A stretch of 64,000 nucleotides of DNA from Nitrospirota bacterium. Lineage in GTDB: Bacteria > Nitrospirota > Thermodesulfovibrionia > Thermodesulfovibrionales > JdFR-85. Positions 7,746-16,408 of the stretch are shown here, piece after piece (position 1 is the stretch's first letter; every line of letters starts with the position of its first letter). Position numbers and translations under genes: made by a program. The notes under the pieces were generated by a model. That model had not been told where the DNA came from and searched no databases. It was given only the letters and a program-made list of their open reading frames with translations. The DNA lies in NCBI GenBank assembly GCA_035873375.1, contig JAYWMQ010000043.1, forward strand, positions 1 to 64,000, written 5' to 3'.

Positions 7746-9863
7746 CTATCCCTTTGTCTTTCCTTCGGCCTCTTCCCGAAGGGCTTCTTTTCTGCTTAAT
7801 TTGAGTCTTCCCATATCATCAATCTCTATGACCTTGACCGGGAATTCATCACCGTAATTAATCACGTCTGTAACCTTTGCAACACGTTCATCTGATATCT
7901 GGGAAATATGTAAAAGCCCTTCCACTCCGGGCAGTACTTCAACAAAGGCACCGAAGTCTACAACTTTTTTGACCTTTCCCATGTATATCCTGCCAACCTC
8001 TACATCCTGTACAATCCCCTCTATAATCTCTTTTGCCTTCATGGCGGATGCCTCGTCAGCAGAGGCAATGTTAATAAGACCTGTATCGTCTATGTCTATC
8101 TTTACGCCTGTCTGCTCGGTTATTCCCCTTATCACCTTACCCCCTACGCCGATTACATCCCTTATCTTTTCCGGCTTGATCTGCAGGGTATATATCCTTG
8201 GTGCATTGGGAGCAAGATTCTTCCGGGGCTCAGGCAGTGTCTCATTCATCTTCTCCAGTATGTGGAATCTTCCCGCTCTTGCCTGCTCGAGGGCCGACTC
8301 CATTATCTCTCTGGTTATACCGCTTATCTTCACATCCATCTGAAAGGCGGTTACGCCTTTTTTTGTTCCGGTAACCTTGAAGTCCATATCTCCGAGGTGG
8401 TCTTCAAGACCAAGTATGTCCGAGAGTATTACGGTCTTGTCACTCTCATGTATGAGTCCCATGGCGATACCTGCCACAGGTGTTTCAATGGGGACACCGG
8501 CGTCCATGAGTGCAAGGGTTGCACCACAAACAGTTGCCATTGATGAGGAGCCATTTGATTCCAGAATGTCTGAGACTATCCGTATGGTATACGGGAACTT
8601 TTCCTTTGATGGTATCACAGGCTTCAGAGCCTTCTCGGCAAGTGCGCCGTGCCCGATCTCTCTCCTGCCGGTGAATCCCAGTCTCTTTACCTCACCAACA
8701 CTGAAGGGCGGGAAGTTGTAGTGGAGCATAAAGGATTTAAATGTTTCACCTTCAAGGGCGTCTATCCTCTGCTCATCCGCTGATGTACCAAGGGTTACCG
8801 CCACAAGCGCCTGGGTCTCGCCCCTGACAAAGAGGGCTGAACCATGCACTTTTGGCAGGAAACCAACCCTGCCGTAGATGTGCCTTATATCCTCAGGCTT
8901 TCTCCCGTCGGTCCTCACACCTTCGTCTATGATCATCCTTCTTACGAGGTCCTTTTCAATGTCATGGAATAGCCCGGATATCTCTTTTGCCCTGTCATCT
9001 TCTTCAGAGGCAAACGTTTCAAGGGTCTCCTCAAGCAGAAGGTCCAACGCCTCCTGTCTCTTCATCTTTGAGGGTATTCTCACGGCCTCTTTCATCCTGT
9101 CAATTACATAGGACCTGACCTCTTCTTTAAGTGCCTCATCAATCACGGTCGGATTGATCTGCCTCTTGGGTTTGCCGCATACCTCTGCAAGCCTTCTCTG
9201 AATTACATTTATCTTTTTTATCTCTTCATGGGCAACATCTATTGCCTCCAGGACAATATCCTCTGATACCTCGATTGCGCTCCCTTCAACCATCATGACG
9301 GCATCATCCGTTCCGGCTACAACAAAATTCAGCTCCATATTGTCGAGTTCTTCCAAAGAGGGTAATACCACAAACTCTCCGTCGATCCTTCCAACCCTTA
9401 CTGCTGATACAGGGCCGTCAAAAGGTATATCCGATAACATAAGGGCAGTGGAGATTCCGATTATGCCAAGGATATCCGATACGTTTTCGTCTCCAAACGA
9501 TATGACCGATGCTATACCCTGCGTTTCTGAACGGAAACCGTCGGGGAAGAGTGGTCTGATGGGTCTGTCGATCAGGCGGGATGCAAGCACTTCTTTCTCG
9601 GAAGGTTTCCCTTCCCTTTTAAAAAACCCCCCGGGAATCTTACCCGCTGAGTATGCCTTTTCCTGATAATCAATTGTTAATGGAAAGAAATCAAGGTCTT
9701 TCCTTTCCCTCTTTGAAGCTACTGCTGTGGCAAGCACCACAGTGTCACCATAACTTATTAAAGCCGAGCCATCAGATTGTTTTGCAAGCTCTCCAGTCTC
9801 AATTATAAGCTGATGTTCTCTGATCTCATGTTTTTCTCTGTGTGGAGCGTCAATTTCCGACAT
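7746..9863 (-). CDS. pnp: Polyribonucleotide nucleotidyltransferase (PNPase)
   Basis: PNPase degrades RNA 3' to 5' by phosphorolysis and is part of the degradosome. The order is standard: first RNase PH domain (about 10-145), helical linker, second RNase PH domain (about 310-545) with GETQALVAVTLGT and the catalytic region FKVTGTKKGVTAFQMDVK, KH domain near 550-610 (IGVGGKVIRGITEQTG), and S1 domain near 620-690 (GRIYMGKVKKVVDFGAFVEV). An ATG at 9863 has AGAGGTG 9 nt upstream, which overlaps the rpsO stop. A GTG at 9875 would be in frame but lies inside that ribosome binding site. rpsO-pnp is the classic conserved pair. Confidence 0.98.
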   Translation of the reverse strand: MSEIDAPHREKHEIREHQLIIETGELAKQSDGSALISYGDTVVLATAVASKRERKDLDFFPLTIDYQEKAYSAGKIPGGFFKREGKPSEKEVLASRLIDRPIRPLFPDGFRSETQGIASVISFGDENVSDILGIIGISTALMLSDIPFDGPVSAVRVGRIDGEFVVLPSLEELDNMELNFVVAGTDDAVMMVEGSAIEVSEDIVLEAIDVAHEEIKKINVIQRRLAEVCGKPKRQINPTVIDEALKEEVRSYVIDRMKEAVRIPSKMKRQEALDLLLEETLETFASEEDDRAKEISGLFHDIEKDLVRRMIIDEGVRTDGRKPEDIRHIYGRVGFLPKVHGSALFVRGETQALVAVTLGTSADEQRIDALEGETFKSFMLHYNFPPFSVGEVKRLGFTGRREIGHGALAEKALKPVIPSKEKFPYTIRIVSDILESNGSSSMATVCGATLALMDAGVPIETPVAGIAMGLIHESDKTVILSDILGLEDHLGDMDFKVTGTKKGVTAFQMDVKISGITREIMESALEQARAGRFHILEKMNETLPEPRKNLAPNAPRIYTLQIKPEKIRDVIGVGGKVIRGITEQTGVKIDIDDTGLINIASADEASAMKAKEIIEGIVQDVEVGRIYMGKVKKVVDFGAFVEVLPGVEGLLHISQISDERVAKVTDVINYGDEFPVKVIEIDDMGRLKLSRKEALREEAEGKTKG

Positions 9864-9877
9864 GTAAGTTGTCACCT

Positions 9878-10150
9878 CTACTTTCTTAATCCTAAGCGCT
9901 CAATGAGCTTCTCATACCGCTGTTTGTCGCAGGTTTTCAGGTATTTAAGGAGTTTTCTCCTCTGGGACACCAGCTTCAGTAATCCCCGCCTTGAATGGTG
10001 GTCCTTTTTATGGACCTTGAAATGCTCTGTGAGATAAGTTATTCTCTCTGTAAGCAAGGCTACCTGAACCTCCGGTGAACCAGTATCCTTTGCGTGTACC
10101 TTGAATGCTTCGATAATGCCGTCTTTTTTCTCTTTTGTGAGAGGCACCAT
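9878..10150 (-). CDS. rpsO: 30S ribosomal protein S15
   Basis: S15 binds 16S rRNA at the platform and is a primary assembly protein. The 90 residues match the family length and carry [31 protein letters not shown] and [12 protein letters not shown], the conserved helical RNA-binding segments. It is the promoter-proximal gene of the rpsO-pnp operon, with the pnp ribosome binding site overlapping its stop. The 159 bp upstream to acs holds no gene. Confidence 0.99.
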   Translation of the reverse strand: MVPLTKEKKDGIIEAFKVHAKDTGSPEVQVALLTERITYLTEHFKVHKKDHHSRRGLLKLVSQRRKLLKYLKTCDKQRYEKLIERLGLRK

Positions 10151-10309
10151 ATCACCCCTTTCTTTAAATTATTAGAGAGCCGTGCATAAATTATGAGCAG
10201 AATAATTATATGACAGTCTCTTTATTGATTTTCGTTAACTTGCGTTAAATTAATCTGCCTTAAAGATTACCATAGTAACGCCTGAGATGTAAAGGAGACC
10301 AGTGGCATC

Positions 10310-12283
10310 CTAAACCCTGTTCCTCACAAGCTCCTCCACAACAGATGGATCAGCAAGTGTTGAAATATCTCCAAGGTCCTCGGTCTCTCCGCCTGCAATC
10401 TTTCTGAGTATCCTCCTCATTATCTTGCCGCTGCGGGTTTTTGGCAAGCCCGGGGTAAACTGTATCCTGTCAGGTTTTGCAATCGGGCCGATCAGTTTTC
10501 TTACATGGTTCTTGAGTGACTCTTTTAGGGCCTCATCAGACGGGACTCCCTCCTGCAGTACAACAAAGGCGTATATCCCCTCACCTTTTATCTCATGGGG
10601 GTACCCAACCACTGCAGCCTCTGCCACTTTCTCATGGCTTACAAGGGCTGACTCAAGCTCTGCTGTGCCTATTCTGTGGCCTGAGACGTTCAGTACATCG
10701 TCTATCCTGCCCATCAGCCAGAAATCGCCGTCTTCGTCAATCCTTGCACCGTCACCTGTAAAATATCTGCCCGGGAATCTGCTGAAGTAAACCTCCTTGA
10801 ATCTCTTTCCTTCAGTATCTCCGAACATACCCCTGAGTATACCGGGCCAGGGTTTTTCAATGACAAGATACCCCCCTTCGTTTGCCTCGGCAGGTGTACC
10901 GTCTTCTTTAACTATGCTCGGCACCACTCCGGGGAAGGGCCTGTTTGCAGAGCCGGGTTTCAGGGTCATGGCTCCGGGCAGGGGTGTTATAAGAATTCCG
11001 CCCGTTTCTGTCTGCCACCATGTGTCCACAATGGGAAGCTTCTCCTTACCCACATGGGTGTGATACCACATCCATGCCTCGGGGTTTATCGGTTCTCCAA
11101 CTGTACCAAGGAGCCTGAGACTCGAGAGATCATGCTGGTGTACCCACTGCTCTCCCTCCCTCATCAACGCCCTTATTACAGTGGGTGCAGTATAGAGTAT
11201 ATTTACCTGGTGTTTATCCACTATATCCCAGAATCTGCCCGGGTCAGGGTAGTTTGGAACCCCTTCGAACATAAGAGATGTAGCCCCGGCAGAGAGGGGG
11301 CCATAGACAATGTAGCTGTGGCCTGTTATCCATCCGATGTCTGCCGTGCAGAAATGAATGTCTTCATCATGGTAGTCGAATATCCATTTAAAAGTGAGGT
11401 TTGTATATAAAAGGTAGCCGCCTGTTGTATGCAGGACACCCTTTGGTTTTCCTGTTGACCCGGAGGTGTAGAGTATAAAGAGTGGATCCTCAGCATCCAT
11501 CTGCTCAGGTTCACAGTAGTTGGATATATCCTTTGCCGCCATTTCTTCATGCCACCAGTAGTCCCTTCCGGCCTCCATGTTCACATCCCCGGAGGACCTT
11601 CTGACGACTATTGCCTTCTCGACAGTTGGACACTCAAGTAATGCCTCATCAGCGTTTGCCTTCAGGGGCACCTTTTTCCCGGCCCTTATCCCCTCGTCTG
11701 CGGTGATGACGAGTTTTGCCTCACAGTCGTTTATCCTGTCCCTGAGGGATTGGGACGAGAAACCGCCAAACACGATACTATGAATGGCCCCGATCCTTGC
11801 ACAGGCAAGCATGGCTATTGCCAGCTCGGGTACCATGGACAGGTAGATCGTTACCCTGTCGCCCCTGCCGATTCCGTGCTTTTTCAGGACATTGGCGAAC
11901 CTGTTGACTTCATGGTAAAGCTGCTGGTATGTGTAGGTCCTGTAATGGCCTTCATCCGACTCCCATATAATGGCTGCCTTATTCCTCAGCGGGGTGCTGA
12001 TGTACCTGTCAAGACAGTTGTATGAGGCGTTCAGTTTTCCGCCGGCAAACCATTTTACAAAGGGTTTCTCAAAGTCATACTCAAGCACCCTGTCCCATTT
12101 CCTGAACCAGGAGAGATTCTTCTCTGCCATCTCTGCCCAGAATCCCTCGGGGTCTTCCACAGAGCGGCGATAGATCGCCTCATATTCAGCCATACTCTTG
12201 ATATGGGCCTTACGTGAAAACTCCTCAGATGGTGGAAAGCTTCTCTGTTCCTGAAGTAAGACAGAAATCCCCTTTTCTGACAT
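10310..12283 (-). CDS. acs: Acetyl-CoA synthetase
   Basis: Acs activates acetate to acetyl-CoA through acetyl-AMP. The 657-residue enzyme has the N-terminal ACAS domain, the AMP-binding P-loop [11 protein letters not shown] (about 268-278), the substrate-pocket [10 protein letters not shown], the hinge [13 protein letters not shown] (about 530) and the C-terminal catalytic lysine in [11 protein letters not shown], the site normally controlled by acetylation. AGGAGG precedes the ATG at 12283 by 5 nt. It is monocistronic and divergent from the HD-GYP regulator at 12611. T-tracts around 12369-12410 become A-tracts upstream of the acs promoter on its strand. Confidence 0.97.
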   Translation of the reverse strand: MSEKGISVLLQEQRSFPPSEEFSRKAHIKSMAEYEAIYRRSVEDPEGFWAEMAEKNLSWFRKWDRVLEYDFEKPFVKWFAGGKLNASYNCLDRYISTPLRNKAAIIWESDEGHYRTYTYQQLYHEVNRFANVLKKHGIGRGDRVTIYLSMVPELAIAMLACARIGAIHSIVFGGFSSQSLRDRINDCEAKLVITADEGIRAGKKVPLKANADEALLECPTVEKAIVVRRSSGDVNMEAGRDYWWHEEMAAKDISNYCEPEQMDAEDPLFILYTSGSTGKPKGVLHTTGGYLLYTNLTFKWIFDYHDEDIHFCTADIGWITGHSYIVYGPLSAGATSLMFEGVPNYPDPGRFWDIVDKHQVNILYTAPTVIRALMREGEQWVHQHDLSSLRLLGTVGEPINPEAWMWYHTHVGKEKLPIVDTWWQTETGGILITPLPGAMTLKPGSANRPFPGVVPSIVKEDGTPAEANEGGYLVIEKPWPGILRGMFGDTEGKRFKEVYFSRFPGRYFTGDGARIDEDGDFWLMGRIDDVLNVSGHRIGTAELESALVSHEKVAEAAVVGYPHEIKGEGIYAFVVLQEGVPSDEALKESLKNHVRKLIGPIAKPDRIQFTPGLPKTRSGKIMRRILRKIAGGETEDLGDISTLADPSVVEELVRNRV

Positions 12284-12463
12284 TGTGACCTCCTTGTTTA
12301 GAAAATCCGAGATATACTTTTAAATACTTTAGCAGAAATTAACGTTTAGTTCCTCTATTTTATAGGATGGATTTGTTTTTTTTCTCGTTTTTTTTTGATT
12401 TTTTATGATAGAATTTTTCTGTGGTAGCTGTTACAGCAACCATTTATCGCTGGATTCGGGTTA

Positions 12464-12492
12464 TGGAAAGGCGTAACAGGCTGTGATATAAT
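12464..12492 (+). promoter_or_regulatory. Promoter in the acs/HD-GYP divergent region
   Basis: The 327-bp gap 12284-12610 has no gene. A perfect TATAAT at 12487-12492 has TGGAAA at 12464-12469 with 17 bp between, pointing rightward to the response regulator and giving a leader of about 110 nt. The rest of the gap is T-rich near acs. Confidence 0.55.
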
Positions 12493-12610
12493 CGGATTCT
12501 GTTTTGTGAGAGTCTTCTCCGGAGGGGGCACAGGGAAGGAGATCACACTCGTGGTCATCTGTGAATGCGGTCAAAAAGATAAGGAACTGTAAGAGATCCT
12601 GGGGGGTAGA

Positions 12611-13735
12611 ATGAATAATGGATTGAATCACAAGAAAAAAGTCTTCAAAATCCTTATTGTTGATGGTGATGAAAAAGAGATAAGGCTCTTAAGGTCGTTT
12701 TGTGAAGGCCACGGGTATGAAACGATAGTAGCCAGGAACGGCCATGAGGCGGTGGAGCAGACGCTTCAGCACTTACCGGACCTTATACTTATGGATGAGA
12801 TGAAGCCTGAAATGAAAGGGGTTGAGATTGCGGAGAAACTCAAGTCCCATGAGCTTACCGCGCATATCCCCATTGTTATACTCACAGCCCCTGACCCATC
12901 ACCGGAATTCAGTGCAGGTATTGCCGGAGGGATTGACGATTTTCTTGTAAAGCCCGTCGATGCAGTTGAGTTCACCCTGAGGGTGAGGAACCTCTTAAAA
13001 CTCAAGGAGTGCCGTGATTTCTTAAGACAGCATAAGCAGATACTTGAGGAGCAGGTGGCAGCGAAGATAAAGGCTTTTGAGGGGGCATTTGAAAGACTTG
13101 AAAAGGTATACAGGAGGATCAGGACAGGGTATGCTGAGACAGTTTACCGGCTCACCCTTGCCTCTGAGTACAAGGATGAGGATTCCGGAGCGCATATAAA
13201 GAGGATCAGTTTGTATACAAAGGTGCTCGCATCTGCTCTGGGTATGAGCAAGGAGTATATAGAGACTATTTATTATGCCTCGCCAATGCATGATATCGGA
13301 AAGGTAGGTATTCCAGAGAGAGTTCTTCTTAAAAAGGGTGGTCTCACTTCTGAAGAATGGGAGATTGTGAAGACGCACACCACTATTGGTGCCAAAATTC
13401 TCAGGAATTCAAACTCACCCTACCTGAAGATGGCTGAGGAGATTGCACTTACCCATCACGAAAAGTGGGACGGTGCCGGTTATCCAAAAGGGCTAAAGGG
13501 TGAAAATATTCCGGTATCAGGGAGGATAATGAATATAGTTGACCAGTATGATGCATTGAGGAGCAGAAGGCCCTATAAACCGGTAATGGACCATGAGAGC
13601 GTTGTAAATATCCTTACTGACGGGGATGTCAAAAGCATGCCGAAACATTTTGATCCACAGGTTTTTGAGGCCTTCATGAGGTCCTCCGAAATGTTCAGGG
13701 AGATTTATGAGGCACGGAGGAATGATATTGGCTAA
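12611..13735 (+). CDS. Response regulator with HD-GYP phosphodiesterase domain (RpfG-like)
   Basis: A 374-residue two-domain regulator. The receiver domain (about 12-128) has the phosphoacceptor D62 in LILMDEMKP and the Lys in FLVKPVD. A coiled linker leads to an HD-GYP domain (about 165-365) with the metal-binding HDIGKVGIP and the canonical HHEKWDGAGYPKGLKGE, then DQYDALRSRRPYK. HD-GYP enzymes hydrolyse cyclic di-GMP, so phosphorylation would lower c-di-GMP. No kinase is next to it. GGGGGG before the ATG serves as ribosome binding site. Confidence 0.95.
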   Translation: MNNGLNHKKKVFKILIVDGDEKEIRLLRSFCEGHGYETIVARNGHEAVEQTLQHLPDLILMDEMKPEMKGVEIAEKLKSHELTAHIPIVILTAPDPSPEFSAGIAGGIDDFLVKPVDAVEFTLRVRNLLKLKECRDFLRQHKQILEEQVAAKIKAFEGAFERLEKVYRRIRTGYAETVYRLTLASEYKDEDSGAHIKRISLYTKVLASALGMSKEYIETIYYASPMHDIGKVGIPERVLLKKGGLTSEEWEIVKTHTTIGAKILRNSNSPYLKMAEEIALTHHEKWDGAGYPKGLKGENIPVSGRIMNIVDQYDALRSRRPYKPVMDHESVVNILTDGDVKSMPKHFDPQVFEAFMRSSEMFREIYEARRNDIG

Positions 13736-13797
13736 AGCAGGAAGTCTGAACCGGTCATCTGTATATGATATAAATCATGGGCCTTTTGCCTTTATCC

Positions 13798-13806
13798 TGG
13801 TATAAT
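13798..13806 (+). promoter_or_regulatory. Extended -10 promoter directly abutting the zinc-ribbon gene
   Basis: TGGTATAAT at 13798-13806 is an extended -10 box. The expected transcription start, about 7 nt downstream, falls on the A of the ATG at 13813, so the mRNA may be leaderless. There is no properly spaced Shine-Dalgarno. Confidence 0.5.
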
Positions 13807-13812
13807 TAAGGT

Positions 13813-14064
13813 ATGAGTAACTTTAAAGAAGGATGTCCCGGCAGCACAGAGATAAAGAGCCCCTTTCCAGAGGAGATAATCTGCGTTTTTTGCGGCAGTA
13901 AGGTTGAGATATGGTCAGATGAGACCGAGGCTGTGTGTGGTAAGTGTGGAAAGGTTGTTGCAAGGGAGATGAGGCCGACCTGTATTGACTGGTGTCCTGC
14001 TGCAAAGGAGTGTGTAGGGGCGGAAAAGTATGAACGGCTTATGAAAAAGAAGAAAGGCGAGTAA
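13813..14064 (+). CDS. Small zinc-ribbon protein
   Basis: An 83-residue cytoplasmic protein with two CxxC knuckles, CVFCG (about residues 24-28) and CGKCG (about 42-46), that form a zinc ribbon, followed by a second cysteine group CIDWC and a Cys in KECVG that could hold another metal. The basic tail ends KKKKGE. Similar small proteins are sometimes annotated as phosphohydrolases because they can be fused to HD domains, but no enzymatic domain exists here. It follows the HD-GYP gene by 77 bp but has its own promoter. Function unknown. Confidence 0.75.
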   Translation: MSNFKEGCPGSTEIKSPFPEEIICVFCGSKVEIWSDETEAVCGKCGKVVAREMRPTCIDWCPAAKECVGAEKYERLMKKKKGE

Positions 14065-14096
14065 GGTTTCTCTTTTACAGGCAGATATCCCCTGTC

Positions 14097-14696
14097 TCAG
14101 GACCTCTCTTTTAACTCTCTTATTGCCTGTTTTACCTGCGGGGTATCAGAGGCATCAGGAGAGAGTTCAAGATATGCCTCAAACTCGGTAATTGCCTCCC
14201 TTGTTCTGCCCAGGTCATAAGCCAGCACAATGCCGAGATTTCTATGCGCGTAAGGGTTTTTTGGGTCATAACCCAAAGCCTTTCTGTATTCCTCTGTGGC
14301 CCTTTCAGGGTCTCCTGAATTCCTGTAGCATGTGCCCAGATCTACTCTTACGTCTACATTGTCCGGGTTTGTCTCAAGTATTTTTTTATAAACCTCTATT
14401 GCCTCCCTGAACCTGCCGCTATCCATAAGGAGGTTGCCAAGCTCGATCCAGGCATTAAGGTCGGAAGGCTTTTCACTCACGATCTCCCGTAGCTTCTTTA
14501 TGTCTGAGTCAACACTGACGGGTGAATGACTGAGTCCTTCCAGTGGAGGAGTTTCGGTGGGTGTGTCAGACTTTTCTTTACAGGAAGATAAAAACAGGAT
14601 GATGACAAGGATGATTAGGATAGGGAAACCCCTGTAGCGCAAACATCCTTGCGCAGAAAACGGGACAGTAAGATTTCTAAGATCATTTTTACGCAT
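14097..14696 (-). CDS. TPR lipoprotein
   Basis: A 199-residue protein with a hydrophobic segment (about 24-38) that ends in the lipobox LFLSSC, so it is probably lipidated and anchored in the envelope. The unusually long N-terminal stretch before it suggests the true start may be internal. From residue 75 on there are three TPR units (WIELGNLLMDSGRFREAIEVY, VDLGTCYRNSGDPERATEEY, RNLGIVLAYDLGRTREAI) that bind proteins. It ends convergently with the zinc-ribbon gene. Partner unknown. Confidence 0.8.
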   Translation of the reverse strand: MRKNDLRNLTVPFSAQGCLRYRGFPILIILVIILFLSSCKEKSDTPTETPPLEGLSHSPVSVDSDIKKLREIVSEKPSDLNAWIELGNLLMDSGRFREAIEVYKKILETNPDNVDVRVDLGTCYRNSGDPERATEEYRKALGYDPKNPYAHRNLGIVLAYDLGRTREAITEFEAYLELSPDASDTPQVKQAIRELKERS

Positions 14697-14795
14697 TGGC
14701 GAAATATTATAACACAGAAAATTGTATTGCGGCTATTCAGGCGGATTTCTCAATCATCCAGCCAGGAGTTTCCTTTGTTTTATTTTGTTTTGGGG

Positions 14796-14801
14796 TATAA
14801 T
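14796..14801 (+). promoter_or_regulatory. -10 box for luxR
   Basis: A perfect TATAAT lies 53 bp upstream of the luxR start. The T-rich sequence upstream has no good -35 match, so the promoter may need an activator or an UP element. Confidence 0.45.
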
Positions 14802-14854
14802 TGTTATATAGAGCAGTTTCTTTGGGGGTGAGTCTTGATTCAGGGGGGGGAGAG

Positions 14855-15610
14855 ATGAATCGGTGTTTTGCACACTGCTTATCCAGGGAAGATGCCATTT
14901 ATCTTCTTGAGCTGATCCACAAAAGTCTTTCCTGTAATACAAAAGAGGAACTGGCGGAACTAATGAAGAAGCTGAAACGTCTGGTTCCGTATGACTTTGC
15001 CATTTGCCTGCTTGGTAAAAAGGAGGTTGGCGGTATGGTAAAGATCTATAATCCTGTAAACATAAACTATCCTGTTGAATGGATTGAGCTTTACTTTGAG
15101 AGAAATTTCCAGGAGATTGACCCTGTTGCCAAAGAAAACTTTACTCATTTCAGGTTGCAGAGATGGTCTGATACGTATAAAGTACATGGCCCCCCTCCGG
15201 AATTCCTCTCACTTGCTGAAGATTTTGGACTTAATGAAGGCTACACACACGGAGCGAGGAATTTCAATGCAACCGAGGGGAGTCTGTTTTCGCTGTCCGG
15301 CAAATCCATAGAACATAATAATCGCACTGATACTATATTGAAACTCATTGTGCCACACTTTCATCAGGTCCTCGTACGTATTGTAGACCAGGATAAGAGA
15401 AAGAACAGGATTACGCTTTCTCCAAGAGAAAGAGAAGTGCTCAGCTGGATAAAAGAGGGGAAAAGCACGTGGGAAATATCAATAATTCTTGGTGTGAGTG
15501 AACGAACGGTAAAGTTTCATATCTGTAATGTTATGCGAAAACTCGATGCTGTGACCAGGACGCACGCTGTTGCCATTGCAATTGAGCAACGGTTGATTGA
15601 TATTGAGTAA
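14855..15610 (+). CDS. LuxR-type quorum-sensing transcription factor
   Basis: A 251-residue regulator with an N-terminal autoinducer-binding domain and a C-terminal GerE helix-turn-helix. The acyl-homoserine-lactone pocket residues are all present: W76, Y80, D89, P90 and W104, each exactly 19 positions after TraR W57, Y61, D70, P71 and W85. The DNA-binding part has the typical SPREREVLSWIKEGKSTWEIS and SERTVKFH. I chose ATG 14855, preceded by GGGGGGAGAG; an in-frame GTG or TTG further up lacks one. It converges on the luxI homologue and the two coding regions overlap by 80 bp at their 3' ends. A lux-box-like operator upstream of luxI fits activation by this protein. Confidence 0.95.
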   Translation: MNRCFAHCLSREDAIYLLELIHKSLSCNTKEELAELMKKLKRLVPYDFAICLLGKKEVGGMVKIYNPVNINYPVEWIELYFERNFQEIDPVAKENFTHFRLQRWSDTYKVHGPPPEFLSLAEDFGLNEGYTHGARNFNATEGSLFSLSGKSIEHNNRTDTILKLIVPHFHQVLVRIVDQDKRKNRITLSPREREVLSWIKEGKSTWEISIILGVSERTVKFHICNVMRKLDAVTRTHAVAIAIEQRLIDIE

Positions 15611-16199
15611 ACCATCTCATCATTTCCGGCCGTTTTACTGAACTTAATATTTCAAATTCTCGCCAGTCCATTATTACTGCCATGGCAGTAACCCCGTCAG
15701 GCATTGTTGTTGGGCTGCCTATCAATCTGTATGGAAACCCCTTTGTACAAAATAGCCTGAAGACCTTTTCTTCTGTAACTGCGTAAAGATATCGTATGCC
15801 ATTTTTAATACACCAGTGATAGATGCCCTTAAAGAGAAACATGGAAATGCCGTAGGTGCCGTAATTGCCTGTAACCTTGGCATTTCTGGCTTCAGGTGCT
15901 ACGCAGAGTCTCGAGATTTCCGCCCTGTTGCTTTCCTTCCTGATTTTATGTTCCGGCCCAACGAGCGATAGAAATTCCTTCTCCAGCATGAAAGGCTTTT
16001 CAGACATTATTAGTCTCAGATATGCCAATAGTCTGTTCTCTCTGTCAAGTACACCAAAGAAAACTGCATGGTTATCATATTCATCGATTTCCAGGAGTAC
16101 TTCACTTTCACTTACCCACCTTAACTCCTGACAAAATATCCTGTATCGTAAGTGATGTGCCTGGATTTTCTCTCTCTCATATTCCAGGTTTTTGACAAT
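15531..16199 (-). CDS. LuxI-type acyl-homoserine lactone synthase homologue, apparent ATT start
   Basis: Translated from ATT at 16199, this 222-residue protein has every LuxI active-site residue at matching spacing: R18, F22, W28, D39, D42, R62, F76, E94, R97 (LuxI R25, F29, W35, D46, D49, R70, F84, E101, R104). Key segments are LRYRIFCQELRW, EIDEYD, AYLRL and RAEISRLCV. It should make an acyl-homoserine lactone from SAM and an acyl donor; relatedness to exosortase-associated N-acyl amino acid synthases is possible. The frame is open from a TGA near 16296, but there is no ATG, GTG or TTG before codon 58 (TTG 16028), which lies beyond five catalytic residues. GAGGGGG at 16205-16211 points to ATT 16199 or 16202. 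The 3' end overlaps luxR by 80 bp. Confidence 0.88.
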   Translation of the reverse strand: MVKNLEYEREKIQAHHLRYRIFCQELRWVSESEVLLEIDEYDNHAVFFGVLDRENRLLAYLRLIMSEKPFMLEKEFLSLVGPEHKIRKESNRAEISRLCVAPEARNAKVTGNYGTYGISMFLFKGIYHWCIKNGIRYLYAVTEEKVFRLFCTKGFPYRLIGSPTTMPDGVTAMAVIMDWREFEILSSVKRPEMMRWFTQYQSTVAQLQWQQRASWSQHRVFA

Positions 16200-16204
16200 A
16201 ATAT

Positions 16205-16211
16205 CCCCCTC
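16205..16211 (-). promoter_or_regulatory. Shine-Dalgarno deciding the ATT start of luxI
   Basis: GAGGGGG on the minus strand ends 5 nt before ATT 16199 and 2 nt before ATT 16202. No other plausible ribosome binding site precedes the conserved N-terminus. Confidence 0.6.
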
Positions 16212-16304
16212 GCAGATTAAGATAAAAGAGTCAACAGGGTCCCTGGTGTTGTTCCAGCTGTTGCTTTTAACCGGTACTATTTCTCCGCCCCCTCACCTTT
16301 ATTG

Positions 16305-16310
16305 AGTATG
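16305..16310 (-). promoter_or_regulatory. Candidate -10 box for luxI
   Basis: CATACT on the minus strand. A start site about 7 nt further (near 16298) would put the centre of the lux-box-like operator at about -41, as in LuxR-activated promoters. Inference from spacing. Confidence 0.3.
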
Positions 16311-16328
16311 AATGGGGGAATAAAAGTC

Positions 16329-16348
16329 ACCTGTCCTTTTGGGCAGGT
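16329..16348. promoter_or_regulatory. lux-box-like operator between luxI and the SRPBCC gene
   Basis: A 20-bp dyad, ACCTGT-N8-GCAGGT, matches 11 of 12 outer positions of the Vibrio lux box (ACCTGT-N8-ACAGGT). It is the core of a longer inverted repeat 16320-16357: 17-bp arms with one mismatch and a TTTT centre. It lies between two divergent starts, where a terminator would make no sense. On the + strand TATATC at 16370-16375 would place its centre near -43 for the SRPBCC gene, and CATACT at 16310-16305 near -41 for luxI. Confidence 0.7.
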
Positions 16349-16369
16349 GACTTTTATGGTAAAACGTGG

Positions 16370-16375
16370 TATATC
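16370..16375 (+). promoter_or_regulatory. Candidate -10 box for the SRPBCC gene
   Basis: TATATC on the + strand gives a predicted start near 16382, with the operator centred about 43 bp upstream over the -35 region. There is no separate -35 match, consistent with an activator-dependent promoter. Confidence 0.35.
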
Positions 16376-16408
16376 TTAGGGTAGCGCTGTAAAGGGGGGG
16401 CAAAAAGC

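Noticed and set aside
16320-16357. Inverted repeat between luxI and the SRPBCC gene read as a bidirectional terminator
   Set aside because: Both neighbours are transcribed away from it, so no transcript ends there, while the core matches a lux box and its spacing suits activation.
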